Positions 32,982 through 44,702 are shown, numbered from the stretch's first letter. The stretch: DNA of 64,000 nt from Durusdinium trenchii (GCA_963970005.1 CAXAMN010028983.1:177131-241130); one strand, 5' to 3'. Notes: generated from the sequence alone by a model not told the origin. Numbers and translations: made by a program.

Positions 32982-35900
32982 CTACTGAGCTGCAAGGGCA
33001 GTCAGCTCTTGGTCAAAGTCCCTCATTGTTTGAACCCATGAAGCTGGAATTGCCAGGTGCCTATTCTGGTGCAAATAATTCCAGACCTCATACAGGCAGC
33101 CATCAATCCATGGGTCACCCAGGGGGACCTGTTCAAACAGCTCCTTGTCAGTCAGGGACGTGTCCACTTCACCCCGGTGCCGCATATGACCTGGAAAGGC
33201 CCCACGCATTCTGAAGCATTCCAGAAGGCGCTTGGCAAATCCAGCTGGGTAGCTCCTGGCACGGGGCCCCCAAGCAACTCTAGAACCACTGGGAAATTAG
33301 CCAGTAGGCAAAGTTGCAATAAAGCACTGGGGCTTAGACGCTGAGAGTTTCAAATCAGATGTCCCAGTAAACTTGCGAACACCATCTTTGTTCACATAGC
33401 GACCTGATCAGGATAATTTTACAAAAGAATTCTGTTGTACACATGTTCCTCTAACAGCTCAGGTTCTAGCGAGTAGTTTGTAGCTGCGTGTGTTTTTCTT
33501 TGTACTCTTTGGTCAACGGGCCAGTGTATAGCCCAGAAATCCATGAGCCATTGGAGTACACCACTGTAGGCTTGCTTGTCAAACCTCCAAGTAGAAGCAT
33601 CCAAAACCGTGTCTCAAATACCTTAGCCAGAAACATTTCATGGGAACTGGAGTCAAAACCATTTTGTTCAAAGGCACCACCAAACACTTTCAAAGGGGGC
33701 TAAGTCCCAGATCATGTACCGGCCTCGAGGTCCATTTCCACTCCTACTCCAACACGATCCTATTCAACGTGTCCTGTCCTAATGATGGTCGGGAAAGAGC
33801 AGTTGCAACCTTATGCAAATAAGGTACAAAGCACACCTGATTAGCGAAGTGCTCCCAACGAGGATGTTTCTTCAGCAGGGAGGCTCCCGGTTGCTCGAGT
33901 ACAAAGTAGCAGTGTTTGGCCATGATCAACATGCAAAGCAACACAATCCTTATGCAAAAAAGAAGTTGCTCACAATAGTGGAAAGGAGCATACACACTCA
34001 CTAATGCACACTAGGAGTCCGAGATATGGTTTGATTTCCATCCTTCACAAATGCCAGATGGAGGGCCCCCCATATGTTTACATAGGATCTCATGGACGTG
34101 GATCTTGCCGGCAACCCCCACGATCCACACTCTGGCCCCATTAAAGAGACTGATTCAGGATATTGACAAAGGATGGTCCACACAACCAACCTGAGCTGAC
34201 ATGATGCTGACGTGACATACATGAGACCTGTATAATACATGTCCCATGTTCCAGCATATGTCAGCCTTGCAAACGCAACCCTGGAACGCAAAGCCTGGGG
34301 CCGACAGAAAATCCATTGTTTTTGATCCAGGGCAGTACATATTGTCAATGGTGGCACAGCTGTAGCCCTCCGCAGTCCTGAGTGGATAGTGATCAAAACC
34401 CGGCCCTTGAGAACAACAACATTCTCTCATGTCATGCAAAGTTGTTTCAAACAAGAAACCATTCTTTGCTGGCAGCCGCTTGGCCAGCAAACAAGTCCAA
34501 AAACTGAAAACGGGGCTGAACTGGAGGGAGGTTTGTGGACCACATCACCAGCAAGGTGATCCCAATAAAGACCTAAGTGGGGCCAGAAAACCAACACAGC
34601 CTGGGCCCCATGAAATGGATTGAGTGTCCCACCTTTGGTGCATTGAGCTGCCGCAAGTTGAGCACTATCGATTCACAATCCATTGCCAGTCCCAGGGAGG
34701 CAGCTAAGAGCAAACAAAACAGCTAAGGGTATCAGCGGAATTGTGCAAAAACATTCCCTTGCAAATTCCTGCCGTTCATGAGTGAGGCCACTCGATCCAC
34801 GCCTTCTGCACTGAGCGCTCGAATGGCCCAAGTCTCAGAAATGGGCATGGTGACCTCCAAGAAGGGAGCACGTTCAGAAAAGAATTAAACATTGATCAAT
34901 CAGCTGGTGTGTGCATGTGTTTCTCAATTGTATCGATCGTAATGTTTTTTGTAAACAAAGTGCCGTGCAACGATCAACAATTGATCTGTTTTTTTGAGAC
35001 CCCTTTGCCTTCGCGTGCTTCATGGCCTACAGACACGAAGGCTACTGTGCACTCCATGCCTTTGGCATCCACGTGAAACCCCCACAAACCCATGGCTAGC
35101 ATTTCAGATAGCCAGTCACATCCACAAGGTCCCACCAGGAACCATGCACATAGATCTAGGTGGCCGCTGCATAGGCCTGAGCCCAATTCTGTATGTAACA
35201 AACTAAGGGGCCATGCATCCATGTGCACATATCAACCACCTTTGTCATGTGACCATGATCGAAACATATAATTAAGCTGGGCAACCGCTCGTCCAATCTT
35301 CTTCGCTTCATCCTCACTGTGCCCATTCTCCAGTGCCTCCTTCCTGGCTGCAACATAGGCCGAAGACTTTCGACTTCTCTCTGCATTCTTCTCTTTCTTC
35401 TTCTTCTCCTCCTCCTCAGTCATTTTGGCACGTTTGCCATTGGTTGCCTTTGTCTCAATCTTCTCATTCTGATCTTTCACTTTCTTTCCCTTTGGCTCCC
35501 GTTTGCAAGCCTGTGCTGAATCCTGCTTCAAGTCGCTGCCATGTTCATGGGTCTCATCACCCTGATTCTGATTCTTCTTTGCCCTTTTCCGCACAGGCTT
35601 TGGCTCCTCCTCCTCCTCCTCCTTCTTGACCATCGTCTTCCTTGCCTTCACTGCCTTTTCATCAGCCTCACCACCACGTTTCTTTCGAGCTTTCTCTCCA
35701 TCATCCTGCTTCTTTGAATTGCTCTTGGGCTTGGTTGACTTCTGCTTGGGCTCCACAGAGGTCCTTCGGGGCTTGCGCTGCGCCGATCTTGGAGCCTTCT
35801 TTGCAGATTTCTTTGGGCTACATTCTTCCTCTTCGATGTTCGCCTCTTCCTCATCCTCTGTATAGTGCTGAGTCTCACTGTCAGACTCATCATCCTTTTT

Positions 35901-38530
35901 CTTCCCACGTCCTCCACCACGCCCATTCCCACGTCCTTTGCCACGCCCTTTTCCGCCTCCTCGTCCAGATCCTTTTGCTGAAGCTTTCTGGCTTTTCTTT
36001 TGATCTTGTGGGGTCACAGTCGGAAGACCATTCAGAATTGCTGGCTTGGGGTCTTCTGGCAAGACTTCTTCTTTCTTCTGCGTTGCCTTAACTGCTGTGC
36101 TGTCCTTCTTGGAGTCGAGAAGAGCCTTCAAAGCCTTCTGAGAGTCATTCTCACACTCTGCCAAAGCAGCCTCTGCTTCATCTTTGCTAAAGCCCATTCC
36201 CATGAACTCCCGCAGAACTGCTGGAGTCGCTGGAGTTGAAGGTCGAGAAGCACTAGGCTCAGCAATCTTTGGATTTGGCTCTGGCTGAGGTATCTTTGCC
36301 TCTTCTTTTGGTGGCTCCACTTTGGGAGCAGCTTCTTTTGCGTCAATGCCAGCATCAGCTGGGCTCACACCACCAAGCTGCAATGTCACCTCTCCACCTT
36401 TCATATCAGCGAACCGCTTTGGGGTACCAGGATCTGGTACCTGACTTTCTGCAAAGGCAGCCCCGCCATCCAGCACTCCATCATAGGGGACAGTGTCAAA
36501 GCCATCCAGGCCTTGGTGCAACGGTACTTATATTTGAGCACTAGCTAGAGCTGACTCAAGATGTGTGCCTGTGCAATTAAAGAAAACTGACATGGAGCCA
36601 AGCTACAATTCGAAGGGGCTGCAGAGCTAGAAGCTGGAATGGTCGAGTTCAAGTGCGAAGCCAAATCAGACAAAGATTTGGCCTTCTGCTCTAGCTGTTC
36701 GTTCTGCACCTCAAGCTGTTGTTGAATCAAAAGCTCCTCTAAGAGTTCCTGTTCAAGCTGTAGCCTCTCAAGTTCTTCCTCCATGACAGTAGTCTCAGGG
36801 ACATGCTCCACCAAGAGCGGGAACTCCTGTTCTTGAGGGATCTCTGAAAATGAGATTGCAGTCGGTGAGATGCTGGCTCTGATTCGCTTTCCCCCCTGAC
36901 AAACAAGTTGCCAGACTGCATCAGGCTCCTTCCGGCAAATCTTCCCAATCTCTTCCACCCAGCAAGTAGAGAAGGACACCACCATCTCTGAAGCAACAAA
37001 ACTGGTCTCAAGTTTCTTCACTTCCTCACCCACACTCTTGCGGCAAGGGACACCTTTAATAGAGTCAAGGTTGCCAGACCGTAGCCCACATGAAGCACAT
37101 TCCCACAAGTCATTGTTATGGGAGATGTTGTGGTGGTAGGCCTTCTCAGTACTTGGCAGCTCCAAGGAGTGTCCTTACAAGGATTGCCAAACATGAATGT
37201 CAATTTAAGTGATACTGAACAATATTCAGCATATTTGCAAACAAAGGGTCCCCTGGGGGAAGGATGTGGGGTTGCTGTCACCGATGATGGACCAGACGGA
37301 GCGCCAGCCTTGTCCTCAATTGAGGTGATATGGAGTTGACCGAGCTTGTCAGCAGCTTCATTCACAGCATCTTCACCTGTGGCTGGGTTTGCACAGGGAA
37401 CTAGGAAAACAGACATAGGACAATAGAAGGGGCATGAAGGGAGTGTTCTCGACAAATGGAGTGCCAACATCAAACCCTCATTCCAGGATGAAACGTGTTT
37501 GAAGTTTTGGGATCCAAGTCCCAAACAGCTTTCAATTCCATGTTGAGCCCCACACACACACCCAAGAAGATTTCTTGCCCGCCTGATGAAGGTTTGAGTG
37601 CTTCAGGTTCCACCTCTTCATCCTAGGCATTTCAATCCAAGAGGGATAAGTACCGGGCATGGGCATTGGGCATGGCTACTTACTTTGCACTTGTCAACAT
37701 TGAACATCCAGCCAGGGTACTGTTTGTACATCACTGCTTTCTTCACCCTCCGCATCATCTTCAGAGTCTGAAGGCTCTCTCAAACCTCAACTGTTCCCAT
37801 CAAAAAGGTTGCTGGGGGAGAGGGCGCACGCACACACACACAAACACACCGAAATCATAAGCCTTAAATGCTGTGTAGTCACGTGGGTCAGCTGGCAACG
37901 GGATACCAGCCTGCTGATAGATTTCACGCATGCCGGGTTCTCTGGGGTAGTGTCCACGCTTGGCAGCACGATTGAAGATCGTCACTAGCCGCTTGATCTT
38001 CCACGCTTCCAAACGGACTTTGCTACCTAGGCCAAATTCAACCAGGCAAGTCCTTTGTACATCAGCTCCCTAACCCCCTACCCCCCAAAAAAGACCAGCA
38101 TTTATTGATCAAGTTGAGGAACCAGAAACATGGGGCTTCCCACGTGGCCGGGCAAAGGTCAAGAACATCTCCACTTGTTCATGGATACCATCAATCGTGA
38201 CACGTGTTCCAAGATGTTCCAAAAGGGGCCCAATCACATCAGAATTGGTCACCACATCTGCGCGCTCGATGTATTGCTTTGGTAGTGCAACCAGACTTCC
38301 CTGACTTCCCCGATTCATCAGCACATCAGATTTTGACCATTCCTCCACCACCGGCGAAGACAGAGGCATGGCGTACAAGAGGCACTTCCTTTTCAGGAAA
38401 CCCTGATCCATAAGCTTGGTCCACCACCTAGAGTCCTACAGGCCAAATGCCTGCAGAATTACAGAGGTCAAGGTTTTGAAACGACTGTAAATGTCTTGCA
38501 GAGCACCTTCCCCAGACCGTGCCTAAAAGA
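32982..38530 (-). CDS. Element gene A: UBA-like and basic low-complexity region followed by methyltransferase-like domain
   Basis: Coding-like blocks on the minus strand: 38463-38526 (GEGALQDIYSRFKTL), 38109-38390, 37850-38010 (KRLVTIFNRAAKRGHYPRE), 36600-37080 (ending in a Glu/Gln/Leu coiled coil), 35270-36510 (UBA-like and basic), about 34440-34520 (FLDLFAGQAAASKEW), 34030-34230 (GPECGSWGLPARSTSMRS), 33790-33960 (YFVLEQPGASLL), 33466-33690 (FWMLLLGGLTSKPTVVYSN), 33330-33405 (GRYVNKDGVRKFTGTSDLK) and 32982-33255, which ends in a stop. DLFAG, PEC and LEQP fit methyltransferase motifs I, IV and VI, although the usual Pro-Pro-Cys is Pro-Glu-Cys here, which may mean lost catalysis. The family is multicopy in Symbiodiniaceae (recognised by pattern, not searched). 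Exon borders are approximate. Confidence 0.6.
33744..34623 (-). CDS. Methyltransferase-like exons of element gene A (motifs I, IV, VI)
   Basis: Minus-strand frames give FLDLFAGQAAASKEW at about 34460-34515 (SAM-binding motif I pattern DLFAG), then a block with QYPESVSLMGPECGSW (motif IV position), and 33744-34001 with MAKHCYFVLEQPGASLLKKH (motif VI position). Between them CADICWNMGHVLYRSH and VKDGNQTISRT are also protein-like. The arrangement parallels the left-hand copy at 0.7-1.9 kb. The family relationship between the copies is firmer than the enzymatic assignment, which rests on short motifs. Confidence 0.55.
35232..36521 (-). CDS. UBA-like domain and Gly/Arg/Lys-rich exon of element gene A
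   Basis: This is the longest open frame in the window, 429 codons. Residues about 95-140 contain LREFMGMGFSKDEAEAAL followed by a Cys/Glu segment and ALKALLDSKKD, a good match to the three-helix UBA fold with its MGF loop, which binds ubiquitin in other proteins. It is followed by a Gly-Arg-Lys repeat tract (GRGKGRGNGRGGGRG type), an acidic stretch (DESDSETQHYTEDEEEA), then long Lys/Arg-rich tracts. Near the end is RKSSAYVAARKEALENGHSE, a short helical motif that I associate with this dinoflagellate family. The basic tracts point to nucleic-acid or chromatin binding. The exon probably splices out before the terminal stop. Confidence 0.65.
   Translation of the reverse strand: MHQGLDGFDTVPYDGVLDGGAAFAESQVPDPGTPKRFADMKGGEVTLQLGGVSPADAGIDAKEAAPKVEPPKEEAKIPQPEPNPKIAEPSASRPSTPATPAVLREFMGMGFSKDEAEAALAECENDSQKALKALLDSKKDSTAVKATQKKEEVLPEDPKPAILNGLPTVTPQDQKKSQKASAKGSGRGGGKGRGKGRGNGRGGGRGKKKDDESDSETQHYTEDEEEANIEEEECSPKKSAKKAPRSAQRKPRRTSVEPKQKSTKPKSNSKKQDDGEKARKKRGGEADEKAVKARKTMVKKEEEEEEPKPVRKRAKKNQNQGDETHEHGSDLKQDSAQACKREPKGKKVKDQNEKIETKATNGKRAKMTEEEEKKKKEKNAERSRKSSAYVAARKEALENGHSEDEAKKIGRAVAQLNYMFRSWSHDKGG
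36545..37165 (-). CDS. Coiled-coil exon of element gene A
   Basis: The frame reads through SFVASEMVVSFSTCWVEEI and CQGGKRIRASISPTAISFSE into a long Glu/Gln/Leu-rich heptad region (LERLQLEQELLEELLIQQQL), then SLSDLASHLNSTI and a Ser/Ala-rich end. It is clearly protein-like and contiguous with the UBA-like exon just downstream in the transcript. The coiled coil suggests oligomerisation. Confidence 0.5.
   Translation of the reverse strand: MELPSTEKAYHHNISHNNDLWECASCGLRSGNLDSIKGVPCRKSVGEEVKKLETSFVASEMVVSFSTCWVEEIGKICRKEPDAVWQLVCQGGKRIRASISPTAISFSEIPQEQEFPLLVEHVPETTVMEEELERLQLEQELLEELLIQQQLEVQNEQLEQKAKSLSDLASHLNSTIPASSSAAPSNCSLAPCQFSLIAQAHILSQL
37850..38390 (-). CDS. N-terminal exons of element gene A
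   Basis: Two protein-like frames lie close together. 38109-38390 encodes PLSSPVVEEWSKSDVLMNRG and later VVTNSDVIGPLLEHLGTRV. 37850-38010 encodes IKRLVTIFNRAAKRGHYPRE and AGIPLPADPRDYTAFKAYDF. A further short block at 38463-38526 is bounded by TTTTAG|G and a GC donor. Together they look like the start of gene A, but no initiator methionine can be chosen with confidence. Confidence 0.45.
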
Positions 38531-40346
38531 AAATTCCTGACATGGCCATCATTCTGTACCTGCCCAGCCAAGCCAAGGCAAGCAGATCTTGGCCCGCACA
38601 CACAAAACATGCACTGGCCCTCTTGGACTGCAGACTTCCCAGGGCGCACGTGGCCAGGCACCAATATCCCTGACCCATAAAGCCAAATGGCTGTTCAGAT
38701 GGCTCAAAACCATCTCAAAACATCTCAAAACCAAAAAGTGCTCGAATTAAGAAAAACTGCTCGAGACGTGGATTTGCGGCACCAATCAGAGTTTTGGTAG
38801 CGATTCATGCATTTTGGTATCGAAAGGCTGGGGGGGCAGGAATTTACATAGCGTTAGAAGGCCCTGGTAAACATGTTTCTTTTGCTACATCCGGCAATGC
38901 CGCTGGCACACTCCCCTGACCCCAAAGCGAGCTACCATGGCCTCCATCTGCGCTTTCCGGAACACCGCACCGTGCCTAATGGGAACCAGCAAGCTGCGGC
39001 GAGAAGCATCGAAGGAACGTCGAGCGGTGTCCTGGTGATGGGAGTTTCGAGCCATTCAACAAACGTCAAAACCAAGCTCCACCGAGCCAAACGACTTCGG
39101 GGTTGAAGATGACCATAGATGACCCCTTTAAGAATCGATTCAAGAGAGACCAGCGAGACCAAGCATGTGACTGTGCTACATTCCATAGATCAGCACACGG
39201 CCAACTCTCAGTGACGGCAAGATGGACAAATTGGAATGGACATGAATGGACCACCATTGAGCACCACTTTGACCACGATGTCAAAGCGAAACTGGCACGA
39301 CATCTAGTATAGAAAGAGACATAATATTAATAAATAAAATAAACTATATATTATATATATATGTAGATTGTCCTTAATGTTAGGTAATCTGTATCTTGTT
39401 AATTGGTCCGTGTAGCACACATGTTCCACCCAAGCTCTCAAAGATTTTCCTTTAGCTCCGGAGCTCTAGACTAGACACAAGACACTTGGTTGGGCAGCGT
39501 TTTTGTTGAGTCTCTACCTCAAAGCTGCCAAACCAAGCATGCCAGCTAGATGCCCAGCCAATGAGAACTAATGTAGTCTGGAATCCTGGAAGATCAAATT
39601 CCTCTCTGATGATGATTATGTGATAATTCCTACTATGTTGCAATAATGAGAGGTATCATCCATGTAACTATTTTTTTGCATGAAAATACATACTAATGCA
39701 TGACGTATCATGACATAATATCTTCGTTACTTTGACAGCCTCATGTTGCAATGCGCTGCCGGCCGTCACTCATCTGCTGGCTGATCCTCCCAAGCGGCCA
39801 CGTAGAAGCTCAAAGTCTTGCTCAAGCGTAGAAGCCAGAAAGACTCAAAAGCCCATCCCTGTACATCCCTGTTTGCATTCATAACAGTCGACATAGAATT
39901 GCCATTTCCTTTCGAACACCAGAACACCAGCAGAAACAGAAACAGGACTCAGGACACCGAAAACATAGGTATCTCTGAAAGGTTTTACAGAGATGTCCAA
40001 GTGACTCACAGCAAAATGACAATGCGAGATGCACCTTGCAGGTATATGCAATGATACTTGCAATGATATATTAGATCATGACATAACTGGCGCAAATTGT
40101 GGGAAGTACTCCCTCGCCTTTGGGAAGAGGCGCCCACGCGGGGTGCTCTCTCTAGTTGTCTCCCACAGAAATGCTCCGAGTATGTCAAGTCTGCTCCTGC
40201 TGCACCAAGGAAAATAATTAACGATCGAGCTTTGGCTATGTCCCACCTCAAAACATCCAGTGAACATAATTAAGGCATTAAGGTGACCAAATCAGAGTCC
40301 TTGTCTCGGCGGTGCCTGGGCTGCAGCATGTCCCAACACCACCAAT

Positions 40347-40763
40347 TCAGGTGGTGTCAAACATGTTCAACCTCATCCAACATATGGCTGTCTGGGCACC
40401 AGGAGACCTTTGTTGACCCGGTTCCGGGTCGGCGACTCGGCGACTCGCCTCCGACCGATTCCGAGGCTCAACCAAGGACTGACGGCCTCCTGGCGCCTGG
40501 CAGCTTCCTACATGTTGAGGCTCCACATTAGACTGGGAACCTTGGAGCTCTCCAAAACGTCCAAAATCCATGCACTGAGACACCTGATTCTGACCGAGGA
40601 GCCGAAGGACGGGTCCATGCATGTTTGAGGCGTCCGTATCAACTCGCACCGTTTGGGGAATAAATGCTTGAGGCCTCTCAACCAGTGGATGTTCATCTGG
40701 TTTGGTATTGCAGAACCCTCTCAGGAACCACATCGGAAGGGAGTCGGCCCAAAGACTTCGCAA
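40347..40763 (-). other. Open minus-strand frame of unclear status
   Basis: A 138-codon frame contains LVERPQAFIPQTVRVDTDAS and SQCMDFGRFGELQGSQSNVE. It is mildly protein-like and Arg/Gln-rich, with no recognised family and no convincing splice-bounded neighbours. It could equally be chance in GC-rich DNA. Confidence 0.2.
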
Positions 40764-42073
40764 AGCCCTTGCCAGTTCGGAGGAATTGATCTATGGGAAA
40801 CTTAAGGTGCTAGACTCAGTCTATCACTTCCTGTTGTGCCAAAAAGTCATGATTCAATCCTTCGTCAATAAACCTCGCTTTCAAGCCGCTGAAATGAACG
40901 TTTCATCGAAATTCCCTCTACAGTACCAATCCCACAGCTCCGCCCAGCTCAAGGAGCCAAATGTCTCTGGAGCTGTTCCAAGGCCAGGACTTCCTCTTGT
41001 CACGGACTTCGCCGTTGATCATTTCTTCAAACCAGGCCTCCGATTTTGGGTCGTGTGACTCTTTTTTCAGCAAGGTTTGCCCAGGTGGTGTCTTCAAACA
41101 AGAAACTCAGGTCATCAGTAGACTTCAGTCATCCACTCACTATCCTGTTTTTTTTTTGGAGGCATCGTGAGAAGGCCTCGTGCTGGGGTCTAGATGTTGC
41201 AGATCCAAACAATCACCATGCCCTGAAGCTCAAGTCATCTACGGCTTCCACCAACAAGTCATGACCGTTGCTTCATGACCGTTGGCTCGAAAGTCCAAGC
41301 GAACAAAACTCCAAGTGGCTGTGGCGAACCACCCGAAATGACTGATTTGGAACCCCCTCAGGTCCCCTCGTTCTTCGCTTCCGATGCTTCCTCATCGGAA
41401 GCATAGGGAACTTCGGAACCAGCCTCTCTCTATATATATATATATACTGATACATGCATGCATGTGAACAAAGACAACGTCCCTTATTTGTCCTCACTCT
41501 TGCAAACAGTTACCACATAGCTCCAATCCTGAAGGATGGTTCATGGTGCTTTTCCGAGCGAAAGCACAGTTGGACACATGGAGCGCAGTTGGACAGTCTT
41601 GGACGTCAAACATGGCGCGCATCGGGTCGCCGCCATGAAAAACGGGTAGCCGCAATAGTCAGAACTCACAGGTTTCGATATTTCTCCCCATTCCTGGACC
41701 TATGGGATCAAGTTAAACCTATGAGTCTCCAGCAGTGGCTTCGCTCACATCTCAATCCACCCAGCGAACTCCCGCAGCGAAACTCCCCGCGCGAACTCGC
41801 GCCGCTTGATCACGGTTGCGATCCACCAGTCGGCGGACCACCCAGCCCTGCTCCTCAACGACTGCTCGTCTTTGGGGTGAGTGAGTGGGCTGGGGTTTCC
41901 CCCCGAAAATCAAACCAATCACAATCCTTCAATCAAACACGGAGCCAAAACTAAGTTGAACAACATTTATACGGACTTATACAACATTGGATTGCTGGGA
42001 GTTGCTGGGGCTGATCGCTCGATTCTGAATGCACACCCATGAGGCCGACACACAAGAGTCGATGTTCAATTGA

Positions 42074-42114
42074 AGAGAGAGAGAGAGAGAGCGACAGAAA
42101 GAGAGAGAGAGAGC
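42074..42114. repeat. (GA)n microsatellite, interrupted
   Basis: Two GA tracts separated by CGACAGAAA. Confidence 0.95.
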
Positions 42115-42629
42115 AATCAAACTCCATTACGAATGGTTTCAACCTGTCATTTCACTTTTAAACACCCAGGGCCCAGGGTGTAGGCCCTATGCCGCCTATG
42201 GTGATGCCAGCTGATGGCACAGAGTTGCAGTTGCCAGCTGAGGTCTCGAAAGGATGATACCCATTTCGAAGAGCTTTGAAGTGGATCAAGTCTAATTGTA
42301 AGTGCTGAGAGATGCTGAGAGTATCCTTTGTGATACGATCGAAATGCATCCTGTGTTTTTGGGTCTGTCGTTTCCCCTCTCACTACATAGACAAAACATC
42401 TCTTCTTCCAAACATGTTTTGGTGAGCTTACTCGCCTCTCCGTCCCAACTCCGCAAGAAAGCGGATCTTATATAGCTCAGTGGAATCTGTTCACACATCT
42501 CATGCCATCATATGCCATCCCTCAACACCTCATCAACCATCCCTCTTCCCATCCTCCCCAGCTCTCACCCCAGCCCAGGCTTTCAAAACCAACCACCGTG
42601 TCGCACTGGGGCCCCGGCACCGCCAGCTG

Positions 42630-43310
42630 TATCTAGCTTCACTGGCATGACCATGTAACCACGGACCTTCTTGGAGTGGCCCACCTGAGTGACCATCTCA
42701 CCATTCTCCAAGTACCTGCAACCGAGAAGGAGCACGCGGCTCTATCACCGTGATGGCAGTCCTCCATGCGTTGGGACCCGGTGGGTGGCGGTGGGGCTGT
42801 GTTGTCTCGTGAGTTAGCCCAAGTATCTATAGTGAATGGAACCCATGTGAGGTTCACGCGATCTGGGGATGGTTCGTATCAAATGTATCAAGTCCACATA
42901 CATTCTGATGAGAAGGTGTCCGGGGTGGCTTCTGAGAAAACATCATGTGGAGTTGAACAAAACTGCTTGTGATTTCCTGGATGTCCATCTTCAATCATCT
43001 TCAATCCCCTGCCTGATCAGCATGTCACTAGGCGGGACCTTGCCAGAGCCCGGAGCGTACCTCGCTCTGTGCGCCAGTGTAAAGCAAAGCAGAAGACAAA
43101 CCATGCATGTCTCAGACTCAGAAGTGCTGACTTTTGACCGCTCAGCAAGTCCTAGCAGTGTCTTCCGCTTCCTAAGACCTAAGATAGGCTGAATGGCGAC
43201 TTTCATGCTGCAATTCCTTGCAAGGCACAATCAGTTGGGATCTTTTTCCACTGGCAAAAGACACTTGATCGTGTCGCCGTCTTCAAGCGCTGCCATGACT
43301 GGCATGCTGC
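42630..43310 (-). CDS. Two candidate exons of an unidentified gene, leftmost of the series
   Basis: 43237-43310 reads MPVMAALEDGDTIKCLLPVE. 42630-42715 begins after TTGCAG|G and reads YLENGEMVTQVGHSKKVRGY, then MVMPVKLD. Both fit the exon style of the region. They may be the 3' part of the gene whose other islands lie at 45-60 kb. Confidence 0.4.
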
Positions 43311-43616
43311 GGTAGTCTGTTGATCAACCTTTAAGATGCATTTCCCGTTTGCTTTACTTCCGACTCCCACAATTGATTAGGAATTCACGCTGCACGCATC
43401 TTATAAAGACTTCCAAGAAACAAAATCAAGCAACCCTTCTTTCGAACCTTCAGGCAGTGCCAGAAGTACCCAGCCAAACTTCTGCACCCCAGTTCTGACT
43501 TCCACACCTACCGAGCTCGTTGTGTTCCAAGCCAATCTCAGCTGCTCACGGCTCGCATTTTCTCACCAGCGGAAGATGATCCGCGTCCTGGCAACGGGAT
43601 GTGACAACAACCATCA

Positions 43617-43666
43617 CTGACTGACTGACTGACTGACTGACCGACTGACTGACTGACTGACTGACT
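43617..43666. repeat. (CTGA)n microsatellite
   Basis: About 12 copies of a tetranucleotide with one substitution (ACCGA). Confidence 0.95.
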
Positions 43667-44702
43667 TCACAAAATCGATCTCAAACAGGGAACCAATAGA
43701 TGATCAATAGGTGACATGGGTCTATGTTCTCGAGATATGGGTGACTTATGGGTGACGTCGTTGCCCCCCTCACCCGATCGTTGTGCCCCGTGTTGCCCCG
43801 CTCTGCGAGATGCGCGAGCCCAGAACGACCCAAAACGCGTTAGGTGCCAAAAACGGAGCCACAAATTGACGTGAATCGAAGGGAGAAGATGGACCCAAAA
43901 AGGAAAAACAACACAGATTTGTTCTTGTACCACAGGAAGAAGTTCGCAATTGATCTAAACGGTGATGTGAGGCGGTGTTGGATTTTCTGACGAACTTGGG
44001 CAGGACTATACCAGTTAGTGTATGAAGCTGAATTCAAGCCTTTTCGACTTACGTCTGGATTGATATGTTCTTCGTTGTTACTTATAGGTCATCTATTAAA
44101 GCATGGCCAAGCTGTCCGTGTGCCCCACCAGTTTCTGACGTGTCTGGGTGTGGAAGGCTGTTCATCGCAATCCAAGTCGGTCCAAACCCTCCGGTAGGGG
44201 TCGCGTTTTCTCGTTTGAGACCGGTGACATGGCTTGGAACAGTGGGATGTGGACATATCCAAGAGTTTGCCCAAAAAGCATGGACTCGACGCCTTTGATC
44301 TTTGTTCCACACATTGTCGGGTTATCCTTTTTTCTTTTTTCGAGTCGAGACAACATGATGGTTCAGGGAGCTGCTCTGGGAGTAGCATGAACTATTGCTT
44401 CCGAGTTTGGGGATATAAATGCCAATCATCTGCCAATCCACAGATCTAAAAAGAATCATCCATGCAGAACGCAAGAACTCTGATAGTGTCGCTCTAAGGG
44501 TCAAGTGGTGCTTTCCACCTTGTCCACCCCTCCCGGTCGGAGCGCTCAGCTGCCTGCAGGTTTGCCACACGCCAGATTCGGTTGGTTTCCCAGTTGCCTC
44601 GAAGAATTTCGGGCACCGCGAATGGATCGGATCGGCTGCGGGATGGCCAAACGAAGAGATTGGAGGATGACCAAACGCCGAACCCAAAAACACGATGCTG
44701 AA

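Larger units (their letters stand above)
26600..38800. mobile_element. Candidate ~12 kb composite element carrying genes A, B and C
   Basis: Three gene-like units on the minus strand fill almost the whole interval, with short gaps. A motif combining CTGCTCGAG or GTGCTCGA with a TTTGCG-rich sequence occurs near both ends (26637-26706 and 38734-38775) and, in inverted orientation, in the gap between A and B (32690-32765). The same family of methyltransferase-like gene occurs again at 0.2-5 kb. Repeated family membership, packed one-strand genes and shared terminal-type motifs suggest a mobile or formerly mobile element. No target-site duplication or clean terminal inverted repeat was established. 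Confidence 0.4.
38801..42629. other. Mostly intergenic or intronic DNA
   Basis: No confident gene. Contents are AT-rich patches at 39318-39362, a (TA)n run at 41430-41449, a GA-rich microsatellite at 42074-42114 and one weak minus frame at 40347-40763. Confidence 0.4.

Noticed and set aside
35319..36091. Several plus-strand frames rich in Leu, Ser and Phe
   Set aside because: They are complements of the Lys/Arg/Glu-rich exon of element gene A and show no independent features.
43617..43666. Possible CRISPR-like array
   Set aside because: It is a simple tetranucleotide microsatellite with no spacers.
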